Assembly: GCF_014202425.1 (NCBI RefSeq)
Contig: NZ_JACHGT010000013.1
Span: 62,001 to 126,000 of the forward strand
DNA from: Phytomonospora endophytica
GTDB taxonomy: Bacteria; Actinomycetota; Actinomycetes; Mycobacteriales; Micromonosporaceae
Length of the DNA: 64,000 nucleotides
Direction of reading: 5' to 3'
Part shown: one piece after another, positions 8,009-16,278 of the stretch
Numbering within the stretch: the stretch's first letter is position 1
How the letters are laid out: each line of letters opens with the position of its first letter
Notes under the pieces: model-generated
Databases searched by the model: none
What the model saw: only the letters and a program-made list of their open reading frames with translations
Told to the model about the DNA's origin: nothing
Position numbers and translations under genes: made by a program

Positions 8009-9043
8009 GTGACCGCCATCAAGATCGGCACCCGCGCCAGCGCCCTCGCGCTCGCCCAGACCGGCATGATCGCCGACCGCGTCCGCGCGCTGACCGGACG
8101 CGAGGTCGAACTCGTCGAGATCTCCACCCCCGGCGACCGCAGCAGCGCGCCGGTGCGCGAGCTCGGCGTCGGCGTCTTCACCTCCGCGCTCCGGGACGCC
8201 CTCGCCGCCAAAGAGATCGACGTGGCCGTCCACTCCTACAAGGACCTGCCCACAACGCCCTATGCGCCGCTCGGTCGCCCGGAGTCTGACAGCTCCGTAC
8301 GACAACTCGCGGGTCGTACCGCTCTTCCCTCGCCGGCGGATCACCACCCGGTCTTGACAATCGCCGCCGTCCCCCTCCGCGAGGACCCCCGCGACGCCCT
8401 CGTCGCCCGTGACGGCATGACCCTCCTCGACCTGCCCGAAGGCGCCCGGATCGGCACCGGCGCGCTCCGACGGGTCTCCCAGATCAACGCACTCGGCCGA
8501 GGCTTCGAGTGCGTCCCCATACGCGGCAACGTGGACACCCGGATCAACCGGGTCCTCGGTGAGTCGGCCGACCTGGACGCCGTCGTCCTGGCCCGCGCCG
8601 GAATCTCCCGCCTCGGCCGGCTGGCCGTGGTCACCGAGACCCTCGACCCGATGTTCGTACTGCCCGCGCCCGCACAGGGCGCACTGGCCGTCGAGTGCCG
8701 TACGGCCGACACCACCCTGACCGCCGAGCTCGCCGAGCTCGACGACCGCGAGACCCGTGCGGCGGTGAGTGCGGAACGGGCCATGCTCGCCACGCTCGAA
8801 GCCGGATGCAGCGCCCCCGTCGCAGCGCTCTGCGACATCGCCGATGCCGGTGACGGGGAGTACGAGTTGTACCTGCGCGGTGCCGTGATCCAGCTGGACG
8901 GTCGGCACGCCGTCCGCTTGTCCGACACCGGAACGCTTACCGCCTCCGACGACGCAGACGAGGTGGGCGCGGCCGTCGGCCGCAGACTCGCCGCGACGCT
9001 GCTAGCGGAAGGCGCCGAATCACTGTTGGAGAGTGTGAGATGA
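8009..9043 (+). CDS. hemC: hydroxymethylbilane synthase with an internal insertion
   Basis: Porphobilinogen deaminase condenses four porphobilinogens. The 344-residue protein starts at GTG after AAGGAGGAG. Family signatures are IGTRASALALAQ, REDPRDALV, GTGALRR, RGNVDTR, and TLEAGCSAPVA with the Cys that carries the dipyrromethane cofactor. The protein is about 28 residues longer than usual: between SYKDLPT and LTIAAVPLRED there is an extra segment (about 8262-8345) with PESDSSVRQLAGRTALPSPA. The insertion keeps the frame and lies on the loop side of domain 1. It overlaps the following gene by four bases. Confidence 0.93.
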   Translation: MTAIKIGTRASALALAQTGMIADRVRALTGREVELVEISTPGDRSSAPVRELGVGVFTSALRDALAAKEIDVAVHSYKDLPTTPYAPLGRPESDSSVRQLAGRTALPSPADHHPVLTIAAVPLREDPRDALVARDGMTLLDLPEGARIGTGALRRVSQINALGRGFECVPIRGNVDTRINRVLGESADLDAVVLARAGISRLGRLAVVTETLDPMFVLPAPAQGALAVECRTADTTLTAELAELDDRETRAAVSAERAMLATLEAGCSAPVAALCDIADAGDGEYELYLRGAVIQLDGRHAVRLSDTGTLTASDDADEVGAAVGRRLAATLLAEGAESLLESVR

Positions 9044-10620
9044 CCCGTGCCCGCAAGCTCGTCGGCCGCATCTGCTTCGTAGGTGCAGGCCCCGGCGACC
9101 CCGGCCTGCTGACGAAACGCGCGCTCGACGCGCTTTCGGCGGCGAGTCAGGTCTACTACGACCGGTCGCTGCCCGAGCCGCTGCTGAGCGCCGTCCGTGA
9201 ACAACTCGCCGAAGGTGTCATCTGCCGCCCGGCCGAGGGCTCGCCTTCCGACGTGGCCAAGCAGCTCATCGCGCACGCCAAGGACGGCGACCGTCCCGTG
9301 CGCCTCATCGGCGGCGACATCTACCCGCACGCCGCCGTGGTGACCGAGGTCCGCGCGGTGTCCGAGGCGAAGGTGCCCTTCGACTCGGTGCCGGGCGTCA
9401 GCCACGCCGCCGCCGTCGCCGCCTACGCCGGGATGCCCCCGGCCGACTACCGGGCGCTCGTCGAGGTCGACGACGTCAACACGCTCGAACCGGCCGTGCT
9501 GGCCGCCGCCGTCGGGCGCGGGACCCTGGTCCTGAGCGTCGACTCCGGCGACCTCGGCGCCGTCCGCGACGTGCTGCTCTCGGGCGCCGTCGACGGGATG
9601 ACGCCCGTCGCGGTGACCGGTGACGTGACCGGCGAGACGCAGCACACCGCCACGTCCACTGTGGACACCTTCGTGGAGGCCGCGCTCGGCTTCGCCGGGC
9701 GCGTCGTGCTCACCATCGGCACCGGCGTCGACGAGCGCGACGTCCTCGGCTGGTGGGAGAACCGCCCACTGTACGGCTGGAAGGTCCTCGTGCCGCGCAC
9801 GAAGGAGCAGGCCGGCGCGATGAGCGAGCGGCTGCGCGCCTACGGCGCCATCCCGTGCGAGGTGCCGACGATCGCCGTCGAGCCGCCGCGCACCCCCGCG
9901 CAGATGGAGCGCGCGGTCAAGGGCCTCGTCGACGGGCGTTACGCGTGGATCGTGTTCACGTCGGTCAACGCCGTCCGCGCCATCCGCGAGCGTTTCGAGG
10001 AGCACGGGCTCGACTCGCGTTCCTTCGGTGGCGTGAAGATCGCCTGCATCGGCGAGGCGACCGCCGAGGCCGTCCGCGGCTTCGGTATCGAGCCGGAGCT
10101 GGTGCCGTCGGGTCCGCAGTCCAGCGAAGGACTCCTTGAGGAGTTCCCGCCGCACGACCCGATCCTCGACCTCGTCGGCCGCGTCCTGCTGCCGCGGGCC
10201 GACATCGCCACCGAGATCCTCGCCGCCGGTCTCGTCGACCGCGGCTGGGAGATCGACGACGTCACCGCCTACCGGACCGTGCGGGCGGCGCCGCCGCCGG
10301 CCGACATCCGCGACGCGATCAAGTCCGGCGGCTTCGACGCCGTGCTGTTCACGTCGTCGTCGACGGTCCGGAACCTCGTCGGCATCGCCGGGAAGCCGCA
10401 CGCGCGGACCGTCGTCGCCGTCATCGGGCCCGCCACGGCCGAGACCGCGCGTGAGTTCGGTCTCCGTGTCGACGCCCAGCCCGAGCACTCGACCGTGCCG
10501 GATCTGGTCGAGGCGCTGGCCGAGTACGCCTCGGAGCTCAAGCGGCGCCTCGCCGAGGCGCCGGTGAAGACCCGCCGGGGCGCGAAGGTCCAGGGGCCGA
10601 CCGCGCTACGGTTCCGTTAG
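9040..10620 (+). CDS. uroporphyrinogen-III C-methyltransferase / synthase fusion
   Basis: This 526-residue two-domain enzyme has an N-terminal SAM-dependent methylase of the CobA/SUMT type (residues 8-250: CFVGAGPGDPGLLTKRALDAL, then VRLIGGDIY and VPGVSHAAA) and a C-terminal uroporphyrinogen-III synthase (HemD; LVPRTKEQAGAMSERLRAYG, FTSVNAVRAI, IGPATAETAREFG). It closes the tetrapyrrole ring and can divert it to sirohaem or cobalamin. In the methylase half the usual GGDPxVFGR loop reads GGDIYPHAAVV and is partly degenerate, so the synthase role may dominate. The ATGA overlap with hemC indicates coupling. Confidence 0.93.
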   Translation: MTRARKLVGRICFVGAGPGDPGLLTKRALDALSAASQVYYDRSLPEPLLSAVREQLAEGVICRPAEGSPSDVAKQLIAHAKDGDRPVRLIGGDIYPHAAVVTEVRAVSEAKVPFDSVPGVSHAAAVAAYAGMPPADYRALVEVDDVNTLEPAVLAAAVGRGTLVLSVDSGDLGAVRDVLLSGAVDGMTPVAVTGDVTGETQHTATSTVDTFVEAALGFAGRVVLTIGTGVDERDVLGWWENRPLYGWKVLVPRTKEQAGAMSERLRAYGAIPCEVPTIAVEPPRTPAQMERAVKGLVDGRYAWIVFTSVNAVRAIRERFEEHGLDSRSFGGVKIACIGEATAEAVRGFGIEPELVPSGPQSSEGLLEEFPPHDPILDLVGRVLLPRADIATEILAAGLVDRGWEIDDVTAYRTVRAAPPPADIRDAIKSGGFDAVLFTSSSTVRNLVGIAGKPHARTVVAVIGPATAETAREFGLRVDAQPEHSTVPDLVEALAEYASELKRRLAEAPVKTRRGAKVQGPTALRFR

Positions 10621-10626
10621 ACCCTG

Positions 10627-10656
10627 GGGCGCGCCTTTCGCCGGGCGCGCCCTTTT
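10627..10656 (+). terminator. GC-rich hairpin plus T-tract before hemB
   Basis: GGGCGCGCC (10627-10635) pairs with GGCGCGCCC (10644-10652) and is followed by TTTT. It stands between the cobA/hemD stop and the hemB ribosome site, so it can act as an intra-operon attenuator, or hemB may have its own weak promoter. Confidence 0.7.
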
Positions 10657-10671
10657 CTTGGAGGTACGGGC

Positions 10672-11655
10672 ATGTCCTTCCCCGCCAGCCGCCCCCGCCG
10701 ACTCCGCCGCACGCCCGCGATGCGCAGGGCGGTCGCCGAGACGCGGGTGCACCCCGCCGAGCTGATCCAGCCGCTGTTCATCCGCGAGGGGCTCACCGAG
10801 CCGCGGCCGGTCGAGTCGATGCCGGGAGTCATGCAGCACACGCGCGACTCGCTGCGCAAGGCCGTGGTGTCGGCCGTGCACGCGGGCGTCGGCGGCATCA
10901 TGATCTACGGCGTGCCCGCCACGCGCGACGAGAGCGGGTCCGGCGCGCTCGACCCCGGCGGCATCCTGAACGTCGCGCTGCGGGACGTCGTTTCCGAGGT
11001 CGGCGACTCGACCGTGATCATCTCCGACCTGTGCCTCGACGAGTTCACGTCGCACGGGCACTGTGGAGTACTCGGGCCCGACGGTGCCGTCGACAACGAC
11101 GCGACGCTGGAGCTGTACGGGCAGATGGCGCTCGCCCAGGTCGACGCGGGCGCGCACGTCCTCGGCGCCAGCGGGATGATGGACGGGCAGGTCGGGCACG
11201 TCCGGTCGGTGCTGGACGCCGCCGGTGACGTGGACACCGCGATCCTGGCCTACGCCGCGAAGTACGCGTCGGCGTGCTTCGGACCCTTCCGCGACGCCGT
11301 CGAGAGTGCGCTGGAAGGCGACCGCCGAACGTACCAGCAGGACCCGGCCAACGCCGTCGAGGCGCTGCGCGAGGTCCGCATGGACATCGACGAGGGCGCC
11401 GACATCGTGATGGTCAAGCCCGCCGGACCGTACCTGGACATCGTGGCCGCGGTGGCCGCCGAGTCGGAGGTACCCGTTGCGGCGTACCAGGTCTCGGGGG
11501 AGTACGCCATGGTCGAGGCGGCCGCCGCCCGTGGGTGGATCGACCGCGAGCGCATGATCCTGGAGACGGTGACGTCGATCCGCCGAGCCGGCGCGACGAT
11601 GGTCGCGACGTACTGGGCGGAGGAGCTCGCGGGGGTTTTGCGGGCGGGGTACTGA
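10672..11655 (+). CDS. hemB: porphobilinogen synthase (delta-aminolevulinic acid dehydratase)
   Basis: This 327-residue enzyme joins two 5-aminolevulinates to porphobilinogen. Signatures are [19 protein letters not shown] at the N-terminus, [14 protein letters not shown] in the metal-site region, the first active-site Lys in [15 protein letters not shown], and the Schiff-base Lys in [11 protein letters not shown]. The start ATG follows GGAGG. It is the last gene of the rex-hem operon. The 116 bp after it hold no gene. Confidence 0.96.
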   Translation: MSFPASRPRRLRRTPAMRRAVAETRVHPAELIQPLFIREGLTEPRPVESMPGVMQHTRDSLRKAVVSAVHAGVGGIMIYGVPATRDESGSGALDPGGILNVALRDVVSEVGDSTVIISDLCLDEFTSHGHCGVLGPDGAVDNDATLELYGQMALAQVDAGAHVLGASGMMDGQVGHVRSVLDAAGDVDTAILAYAAKYASACFGPFRDAVESALEGDRRTYQQDPANAVEALREVRMDIDEGADIVMVKPAGPYLDIVAAVAAESEVPVAAYQVSGEYAMVEAAAARGWIDRERMILETVTSIRRAGATMVATYWAEELAGVLRAGY

Positions 11656-11771
11656 AGTCCGACTTGCGCGGTGACCTGCGGGAAGCGCGTGAGCCGCTCG
11701 TGTGGAAGGACTGTCGGTGTACGACGTCCGGCGGCCGCTGACGCCCAGCGGGATGAACCTGCTGGGGATGG

Positions 11772-12341
11772 TCAAGCACGTGGCGCACTCGGGCGCGGGG
11801 TATCTCGGCGAGGTAGGGGTCGGTTCGGCCTGGACATGTGCTCCGTCCAGGCATCGACGGCTTCCTGAAGGTCGAGGGCGGCCACGGTTTCCCTCGGCAT
11901 CCCGGCGATGTGGATCAAGCGTTCCGCGAGCCAGTCGGGCACGGGCTCGCGAGTCGGCGCCACCTCCGGCGCCTTGACACCGCCGCCGAGCTTGCCGAGC
12001 TGTTCGATCACGTCGGCCAGCCTGGCGAAAGCCGGGGTGGTGGAGTCGGCCTGCCGGATGCGCATGGCCGCTTCGGCGTAGACCTCGGCGTCGGCGCGTT
12101 CGCCGATGGCCCAGATCTCGCAGACCTCGATGTGCCCGTCCTCGGCGATGCGGTAGACGAACCGCCAGGAGTTCCTGCCGACGATCAGCTTGCGAAAGCC
12201 GGTGAGTTCGCTGCCGAGCGGGTAACCGGCCTTCGGATCCTTGTCGAGCAGGAGCAGTCTGCGCAGAACCCTGGGAACCGCGTCGGGGCCAATGCGCCGA
12301 AGGTCGTCGACGGCCGCGTCGGTGAAGACGATTTCGGTCAC
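11772..12341 (-). CDS. RelE/ParE-type toxin with long C-terminal extension
   Basis: In this 189-residue protein the first 95 residues look like a RelE/ParE mRNA interferase or gyrase toxin: VFTDAAVDDLRRIGPDAVPRV, then GYPLGSELTGFRKLIVGRNS, WRFVYRIAEDGHIEVCEIWAIGERA and a helix. The remaining part (GGGVKAPEVAPTREPVPDWL, LDLQEAVDAWTEHM) is not part of the usual toxin of about 90 residues. It starts with GTG two bases after the stop of a short upstream frame ending LLDLPEDD, a typical antitoxin-toxin spacing. Confidence 0.75.
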   Translation of the reverse strand: MTEIVFTDAAVDDLRRIGPDAVPRVLRRLLLLDKDPKAGYPLGSELTGFRKLIVGRNSWRFVYRIAEDGHIEVCEIWAIGERADAEVYAEAAMRIRQADSTTPAFARLADVIEQLGKLGGGVKAPEVAPTREPVPDWLAERLIHIAGMPRETVAALDLQEAVDAWTEHMSRPNRPLPRRDTPRPSAPRA

Positions 12342-12343
12342 GT

Positions 12344-12442
12344 TCAGTCGTCCTCGGGCAGGTCGAGGAGCGATTCGCGGGAGTGACCGAAGGCGGCGAG
12401 CACCTCGTCGAGCGTGGTGCGTTCGCCCGAGTCGGTCGCCAT
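12344..12442 (-). CDS. possible short antitoxin
   Basis: This 32-residue frame MATDSGERTTLDEVLAAFGH ends in SLLDLPEDD, two bases before the RelE-like toxin start. A regular helix and acidic end fit the toxin-binding part of an antitoxin. The frame is open further upstream (to 12616), but the extra residues are Arg-rich and unconvincing. There is no clear ribosome site, so the true start is undecided and the DNA-binding part may be lost. Confidence 0.4.
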   Translation of the reverse strand: MATDSGERTTLDEVLAAFGHSRESLLDLPEDD

Positions 12443-12594
12443 CCGCGAGGGGGCAAGCCGGGCCTCACGCCGTCGCCAGTACCCCGTCGACGGCTCGTGC
12501 GAGTACCCCTCACTCCTGTCGCCTCGTTGACATCCCCGGCGTCGCCGCCTCGTTAGGCTTGTCTCTCGTGCCCGCTCCACGCCCTGGAGTCCGG

Positions 12595-13338
12595 ATGCCC
12601 GCACTCCCCGCCCCATCCCGCCGTGCCCGTCTCCTCGGCTGGTGGAAGGCCGCCGGGGTGCCGACGCAGGCCACGATCCTGGTCAGTCTGGCGACCACCC
12701 TCGTCGCGGGGATCGTCGTCCCGATCCTGCTCAGCCCGAGCGCCGACGCGGCGCCCCGGCTGGAGTACGCGGTGATCCTTCCGCCGCTGCACAACCAGTG
12801 CACGTCGTCGTGGATCGTCCCCGGGCCGGTCGCCGAGGGCACCAGGTTCCCGCCGCGGACGGTCCCGTCGCCGGGCGTCCTCGGCGCGGGAAGCGCCGTC
12901 GAGGTCATCGTCCAGGAGGTCACCGACCGGACCGCGGTGCTGCACTCGATCGGCGCCCGCGTCGTCGGCCGTGAGGCGCCACAACGGGGCCTGCGGCTGT
13001 TCGACTCCGGCTGCGGGGCCGTCCTGCAGCCCATCGACCTGAAAGTCGACCTCGACGAGTCGGCGGCGTCGGCGGTCGTCAACGACACCGAACTGGCGAC
13101 CCCGCCGTTTCCGTGGACCGTCACGCAGAGCGACCCGGTCGCCTATTCGGTCAGGCTCGACGTCACGAGCGGCACGGTGCTCTTCGTCCTCGAACTCGAC
13201 TGGTCGTGGGGCGACTCGCGGGAACTCACCGTCATCGACGACGGCGGCGAGCCCTTCGCGGTCAGCTCCACCGAGAACACGACCCTGATGTGCGAGCGGG
13301 GCGGAGGGTGGGTGACCTCGGAGGAATGCGCCGACTGA
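12595..13338 (+). CDS. membrane-anchored secreted protein, hypothetical
   Basis: This 247-residue protein has an N-terminal basic stretch and one transmembrane helix (about residues 24-46, ATILVSLATTLVAGIVVPILL), followed by an extracytoplasmic domain with paired Cys (NQCTSSW, DSGCG, LMCERG). Not recognised. A GTG at 12568 is an alternative start. The 3' end overlaps the next lipoprotein gene by 13 bp, so the two are probably co-translated and may work together at the cell surface. Confidence 0.65.
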   Translation: MPALPAPSRRARLLGWWKAAGVPTQATILVSLATTLVAGIVVPILLSPSADAAPRLEYAVILPPLHNQCTSSWIVPGPVAEGTRFPPRTVPSPGVLGAGSAVEVIVQEVTDRTAVLHSIGARVVGREAPQRGLRLFDSGCGAVLQPIDLKVDLDESAASAVVNDTELATPPFPWTVTQSDPVAYSVRLDVTSGTVLFVLELDWSWGDSRELTVIDDGGEPFAVSSTENTTLMCERGGGWVTSEECAD

Positions 13339-14516
13339 GAATCCAGGCCACGGCCGCGCTGCTGCTCGTGTCCCTGACGGCGGGTTGCACAAACGGACCG
13401 GCGACGCTCGAACCGCCCCCACCGATCGAGGCGCCCGCGTGGGAAGCGCTCGGTACCGCCGGACTGCCCGAAGCGTCCTTCGCCGACATCGCCGGGGGCG
13501 ATCCGGGCTTCGTCCTGCTCGTGAAGCCCTATGGGAGCAACTACGCGACGGCGATTCTGACCTCAAAGGACGGTCGAGAGTGGACGGCGACCCCGCCGCC
13601 GGGCTGGCGTGACGGGAACGTCGCCGTCGCCGACGACGGTCGCCGGATCTACCTCACCGGTCCCGGCGCGGACGACCGCGAGCAGCTGATCTGGGAGTAC
13701 ACCGGCGACGGCGAGTGGTCCGAGCCGGTCGCGCTGCCCGTCGAGCCCGTTGCCGCCTACGTTCTGGAGGGCTTCTACTGGGCGCTCGAAGTGGTCGACG
13801 GCGAGGTCTACGCGGCCCGGGTCGACGAAACGGCGGGCACGTCCACGCTGTGGTCCTCAGTGGACGGTTACACCGCGATCGAGACCCCGCTCAGACCCCG
13901 GGCCGAGCGCTCCTCGTCCTTCAGCCACCTGCCGCTGAACGCGGCCGTGACACCGTGGGGGACGGCGCTGCTGCACCGGTCGGTGCGCGGCCGTTTGCAG
14001 ATGTCCATCGCGCCGGGCGATCTGAGCGGACTGCCCGAACAGATCCCCGACACGACCATCATCACCGGACTCGCCGTCAACGGCGGGAACGTCGCCGTGC
14101 ACGGCGACGTCTACAGCTGGCTGCAACCCGGCGATCCGAACTACGTCGAAGACGATCTCGGCGGCTTCAACGAGAGATCGGTGCGGGAGGCGTGGTGCGC
14201 CGACGGCGCCCTCACCCCCGCGACGGTGGACGTCGGCCGGCTGCCGGACATCGGGGTCGGCGGCTACTTCGTCAACGAGGCCGTCGCCTTCCGGTACGGC
14301 TTCCTGCTGCTCGGCGGCTCGAACCCCGACAACTACTCCCAGGGCATCAGCGGGCTGTGGACCTCCCCGGACGGCTGTGCCTGGACCAAGGACGACGTCG
14401 CCGCCAACCGTTTCGACGAGGCGAGGGAACTGCTGGGAGCCGCGGTCGGCAACGGAGTGACCCTCCTTGTCGGGGAGAACACCCAGGGCTACGGGCTGCT
14501 TCTGTGGCGGGGGTGA
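13326..14516 (+). CDS. lipoprotein, probable beta-propeller-like sensor domain
   Basis: In this 396-residue protein the signal peptide ends in the lipobox LTAGC (Cys at about residue 21). Repeated SKDGREWTATPP, SSVDGYTAIETP and TSPDGCAWTKDD motifs, each following a strand, resemble Asp-box/BNR repeats of exo-sialidase-like propellers, common in actinobacterial lipoproteins of unknown function. Exported and lipid-anchored by inference. The start ATG follows CGGAGGA inside the end of the previous gene. Confidence 0.7.
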   Translation: MRRLRIQATAALLLVSLTAGCTNGPATLEPPPPIEAPAWEALGTAGLPEASFADIAGGDPGFVLLVKPYGSNYATAILTSKDGREWTATPPPGWRDGNVAVADDGRRIYLTGPGADDREQLIWEYTGDGEWSEPVALPVEPVAAYVLEGFYWALEVVDGEVYAARVDETAGTSTLWSSVDGYTAIETPLRPRAERSSSFSHLPLNAAVTPWGTALLHRSVRGRLQMSIAPGDLSGLPEQIPDTTIITGLAVNGGNVAVHGDVYSWLQPGDPNYVEDDLGGFNERSVREAWCADGALTPATVDVGRLPDIGVGGYFVNEAVAFRYGFLLLGGSNPDNYSQGISGLWTSPDGCAWTKDDVAANRFDEARELLGAAVGNGVTLLVGENTQGYGLLLWRG

Positions 14517-14572
14517 CCTCGGATGCCGCCGTTCGGCCCACCCGCCCCCACCTCCCGTTTTAGGCTCCCCCC

Positions 14573-15523
14573 ATGCCGACCGTCCACGTCGAGTCCGAGT
14601 TCGCGCCCCTGCGCACCGTGGTCCTCGCGCGCTGCGAGGTCGCGGTCCCCGGAGGTGCCGCCGACTCGCCGGAGCTCCGCTTCCTCCGCGACGGCGCCGC
14701 CGAGAGCAACTCGCTCGGCCGCGACATGCGCGACGCCGACCCCGAGCGGCACGCCGCGTGGGAACGCGAGCGCGAGACCTTCGGTGCGGTCCTCGAAGCC
14801 CACGGCGTCGAGGTGCTGCGTCCGCGCCCGCTGACCAAGGCCGAGAAGGCCGCCGGGGGCGACGACGGGTACGCCAACTTCTTCAGCCGCGACCCCTTCT
14901 TCACCGTCGGGGACCACGTCGTCGAAGGCTCCTTGCGACTACGCCACCGCCGCCGCGAGATCCTCCCGATCCGCGACATCCTCGACGAACGCGTCCACCC
15001 CGCCCCCTGCACGTACGTCGCGGTCCCGCAGCCCGCGGTCGACGACGACGCCGGTCCCTACCTCGAAGGCGGTGACGTGCTCGTCCTCGGCCGGCGCGTA
15101 TACGTCGGCTCCTCCGGCCTGGCGTCGAACGAGCGGGGGGTCCGCTGGCTCGCCAAACTCCTCGAACCACACGGGTTCACCGTCGAATACGTCCGACTCC
15201 ACGAGCGGATCCTCCACCTCGACTGCGCCCTCGGCCTCATCCGCGACGGGCTTCTCGTGCACAGCCCCGACGCGCTCCCCGACGGGCTCCCGGAAAGCCT
15301 GCGCGACTGGGAATCCGTGCCGATCACCTTCGACCAGGCCACCTCCCTCGCCACCAACGGCCTCCCCATCACACCCGACGTCTACGTCACCGACCCCGCG
15401 TTCTCCTTCGTCGGCGACCGGCTCGCGAAGGCGGGCGTGCGCGTCGAGTACGTCGACTTCTCCATCACCCGCTCGCTCGGCGGATCCTTCCGGTGCAGCA
15501 CCCAGGCACTGCTGCGGGCCTAA
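14573..15523 (+). CDS. amidinotransferase / dimethylargininase family protein
   Basis: In this 316-residue pentein-fold enzyme the catalytic triad is visible: the acidic EGGDVLVLG strand, His in RILHLDCAL, and the nucleophilic Cys in GGSFRCSTQALLRA at the C-terminus. An Asn-rich substrate loop is SRDPFFTVGDHVVEG. The family includes arginine deiminase, DDAH and glycine or inosamine amidinotransferases. The FSRDPF motif fits amidinotransferases that act on guanidino substrates, but the precise reaction cannot be assigned. Monocistronic or paired with the following GNAT gene (42 bp gap). Confidence 0.85.
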   Translation: MPTVHVESEFAPLRTVVLARCEVAVPGGAADSPELRFLRDGAAESNSLGRDMRDADPERHAAWERERETFGAVLEAHGVEVLRPRPLTKAEKAAGGDDGYANFFSRDPFFTVGDHVVEGSLRLRHRRREILPIRDILDERVHPAPCTYVAVPQPAVDDDAGPYLEGGDVLVLGRRVYVGSSGLASNERGVRWLAKLLEPHGFTVEYVRLHERILHLDCALGLIRDGLLVHSPDALPDGLPESLRDWESVPITFDQATSLATNGLPITPDVYVTDPAFSFVGDRLAKAGVRVEYVDFSITRSLGGSFRCSTQALLRA

Positions 15524-15565
15524 AACCCCTCGCCAAGCACCGCCGCCACCCCGCACCATCCCTGC

Positions 15566-16219
15566 ATGAACCCGCTGACCCGCCACTTCCCGCTCTACGG
15601 CCTCCGCCTCACCACCCCGCGACTCACCCTCCGGCTGCCCGATCCGGCCGAACTCGCGGCACTCGCCGATGTCGCGGCCGACGGGGTGCACGACGCGGCG
15701 ATCATGCCCTTCAACGTCCCGTGGTCGGAGGCGCCGCCCGCGGAACGGGCCTTCGGTGTCGTCCGGCATCACTTCGAGATGCTCGGGCGGATCGGCGCCG
15801 AACGGTGGGCGATCCCCTTCGCGGTGTTCCACGGCGACGGGGTCGTCGGAATGCAGGACATCGGCTCGCGGGAGTTCGCGATCACCCGGCAGGTCGGGTC
15901 GGGATCGTGGCTGGGGCAGCGCTTCCACGGCAAGGGCATCGGCACGGAGATGCGCGCGGCGATCCTGCACCTGGCGTTCGACGGCTTCGGCGCGGAGGTC
16001 GCGGTGTCGGCCGCGCACGTCGACAATCCGGCGTCGCTGGCGGTGTCGCGCAAGCTCGGTTACCGCGAGAACGGGACCGAGCGGGTGACGCCGGGCGGGA
16101 AGCCCAATGTGTTGCAGCGCCTGCTGATCGACCGCGAGGCCTGGGCGGAGAACCGCGCCGTCGACGTGACCGTCGAAGGTCTCGACGACTGCCGCGACCT
16201 GCTCGGTCTGCCCGCATAG
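15566..16219 (+). CDS. GNAT-family N-acetyltransferase (RimJ/RimL type)
   Basis: In this 217-residue protein the N-terminal LTTPRLTLRLPDPAELAALA is typical of the Acetyltransf_3/RimJ group. The acetyl-CoA loop reads WLGQRFHGKGIGTEMRAAIL and is followed by SAAHVDNPASLAVSRKLGYR, the conserved beta5-alpha4 part. A short C-terminal extension (WAENRAVDVTVEGLDDCRD) is usual in actinomycete homologues. Substrate unknown. A hairpin terminator follows directly. Confidence 0.88.
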   Translation: MNPLTRHFPLYGLRLTTPRLTLRLPDPAELAALADVAADGVHDAAIMPFNVPWSEAPPAERAFGVVRHHFEMLGRIGAERWAIPFAVFHGDGVVGMQDIGSREFAITRQVGSGSWLGQRFHGKGIGTEMRAAILHLAFDGFGAEVAVSAAHVDNPASLAVSRKLGYRENGTERVTPGGKPNVLQRLLIDREAWAENRAVDVTVEGLDDCRDLLGLPA

Positions 16220-16222
16220 CGC

Positions 16223-16256
16223 GGGGCCCGCCGGTGGGGTTGCACCGACGGGCCCC
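16223..16256. terminator. hairpin between convergent genes
   Basis: GGGGCCCGCCGGTG pairs with CACCGACGGGCCCC with one mismatch and a 6-base loop. It lies between the GNAT gene and the convergent LPLTG gene and can serve both strands. Confidence 0.8.
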
Positions 16257-16278
16257 TTGGGGGAGTGCCAGGTGAGGT

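Noticed and set aside
8341-10488. Long minus-strand open frame (715 codons) opposite hemC and cobA/hemD
   Set aside because: It is the antisense shadow of two certain enzymes. High third-position GC makes such frames stay open. It has no recognisable protein pattern.
10606-12513. Minus-strand open frame of 635 codons across hemB
   Set aside because: Antisense to hemB over half its length and Arg/Pro-rich elsewhere. The RelE-like gene in another frame explains its 5' part.
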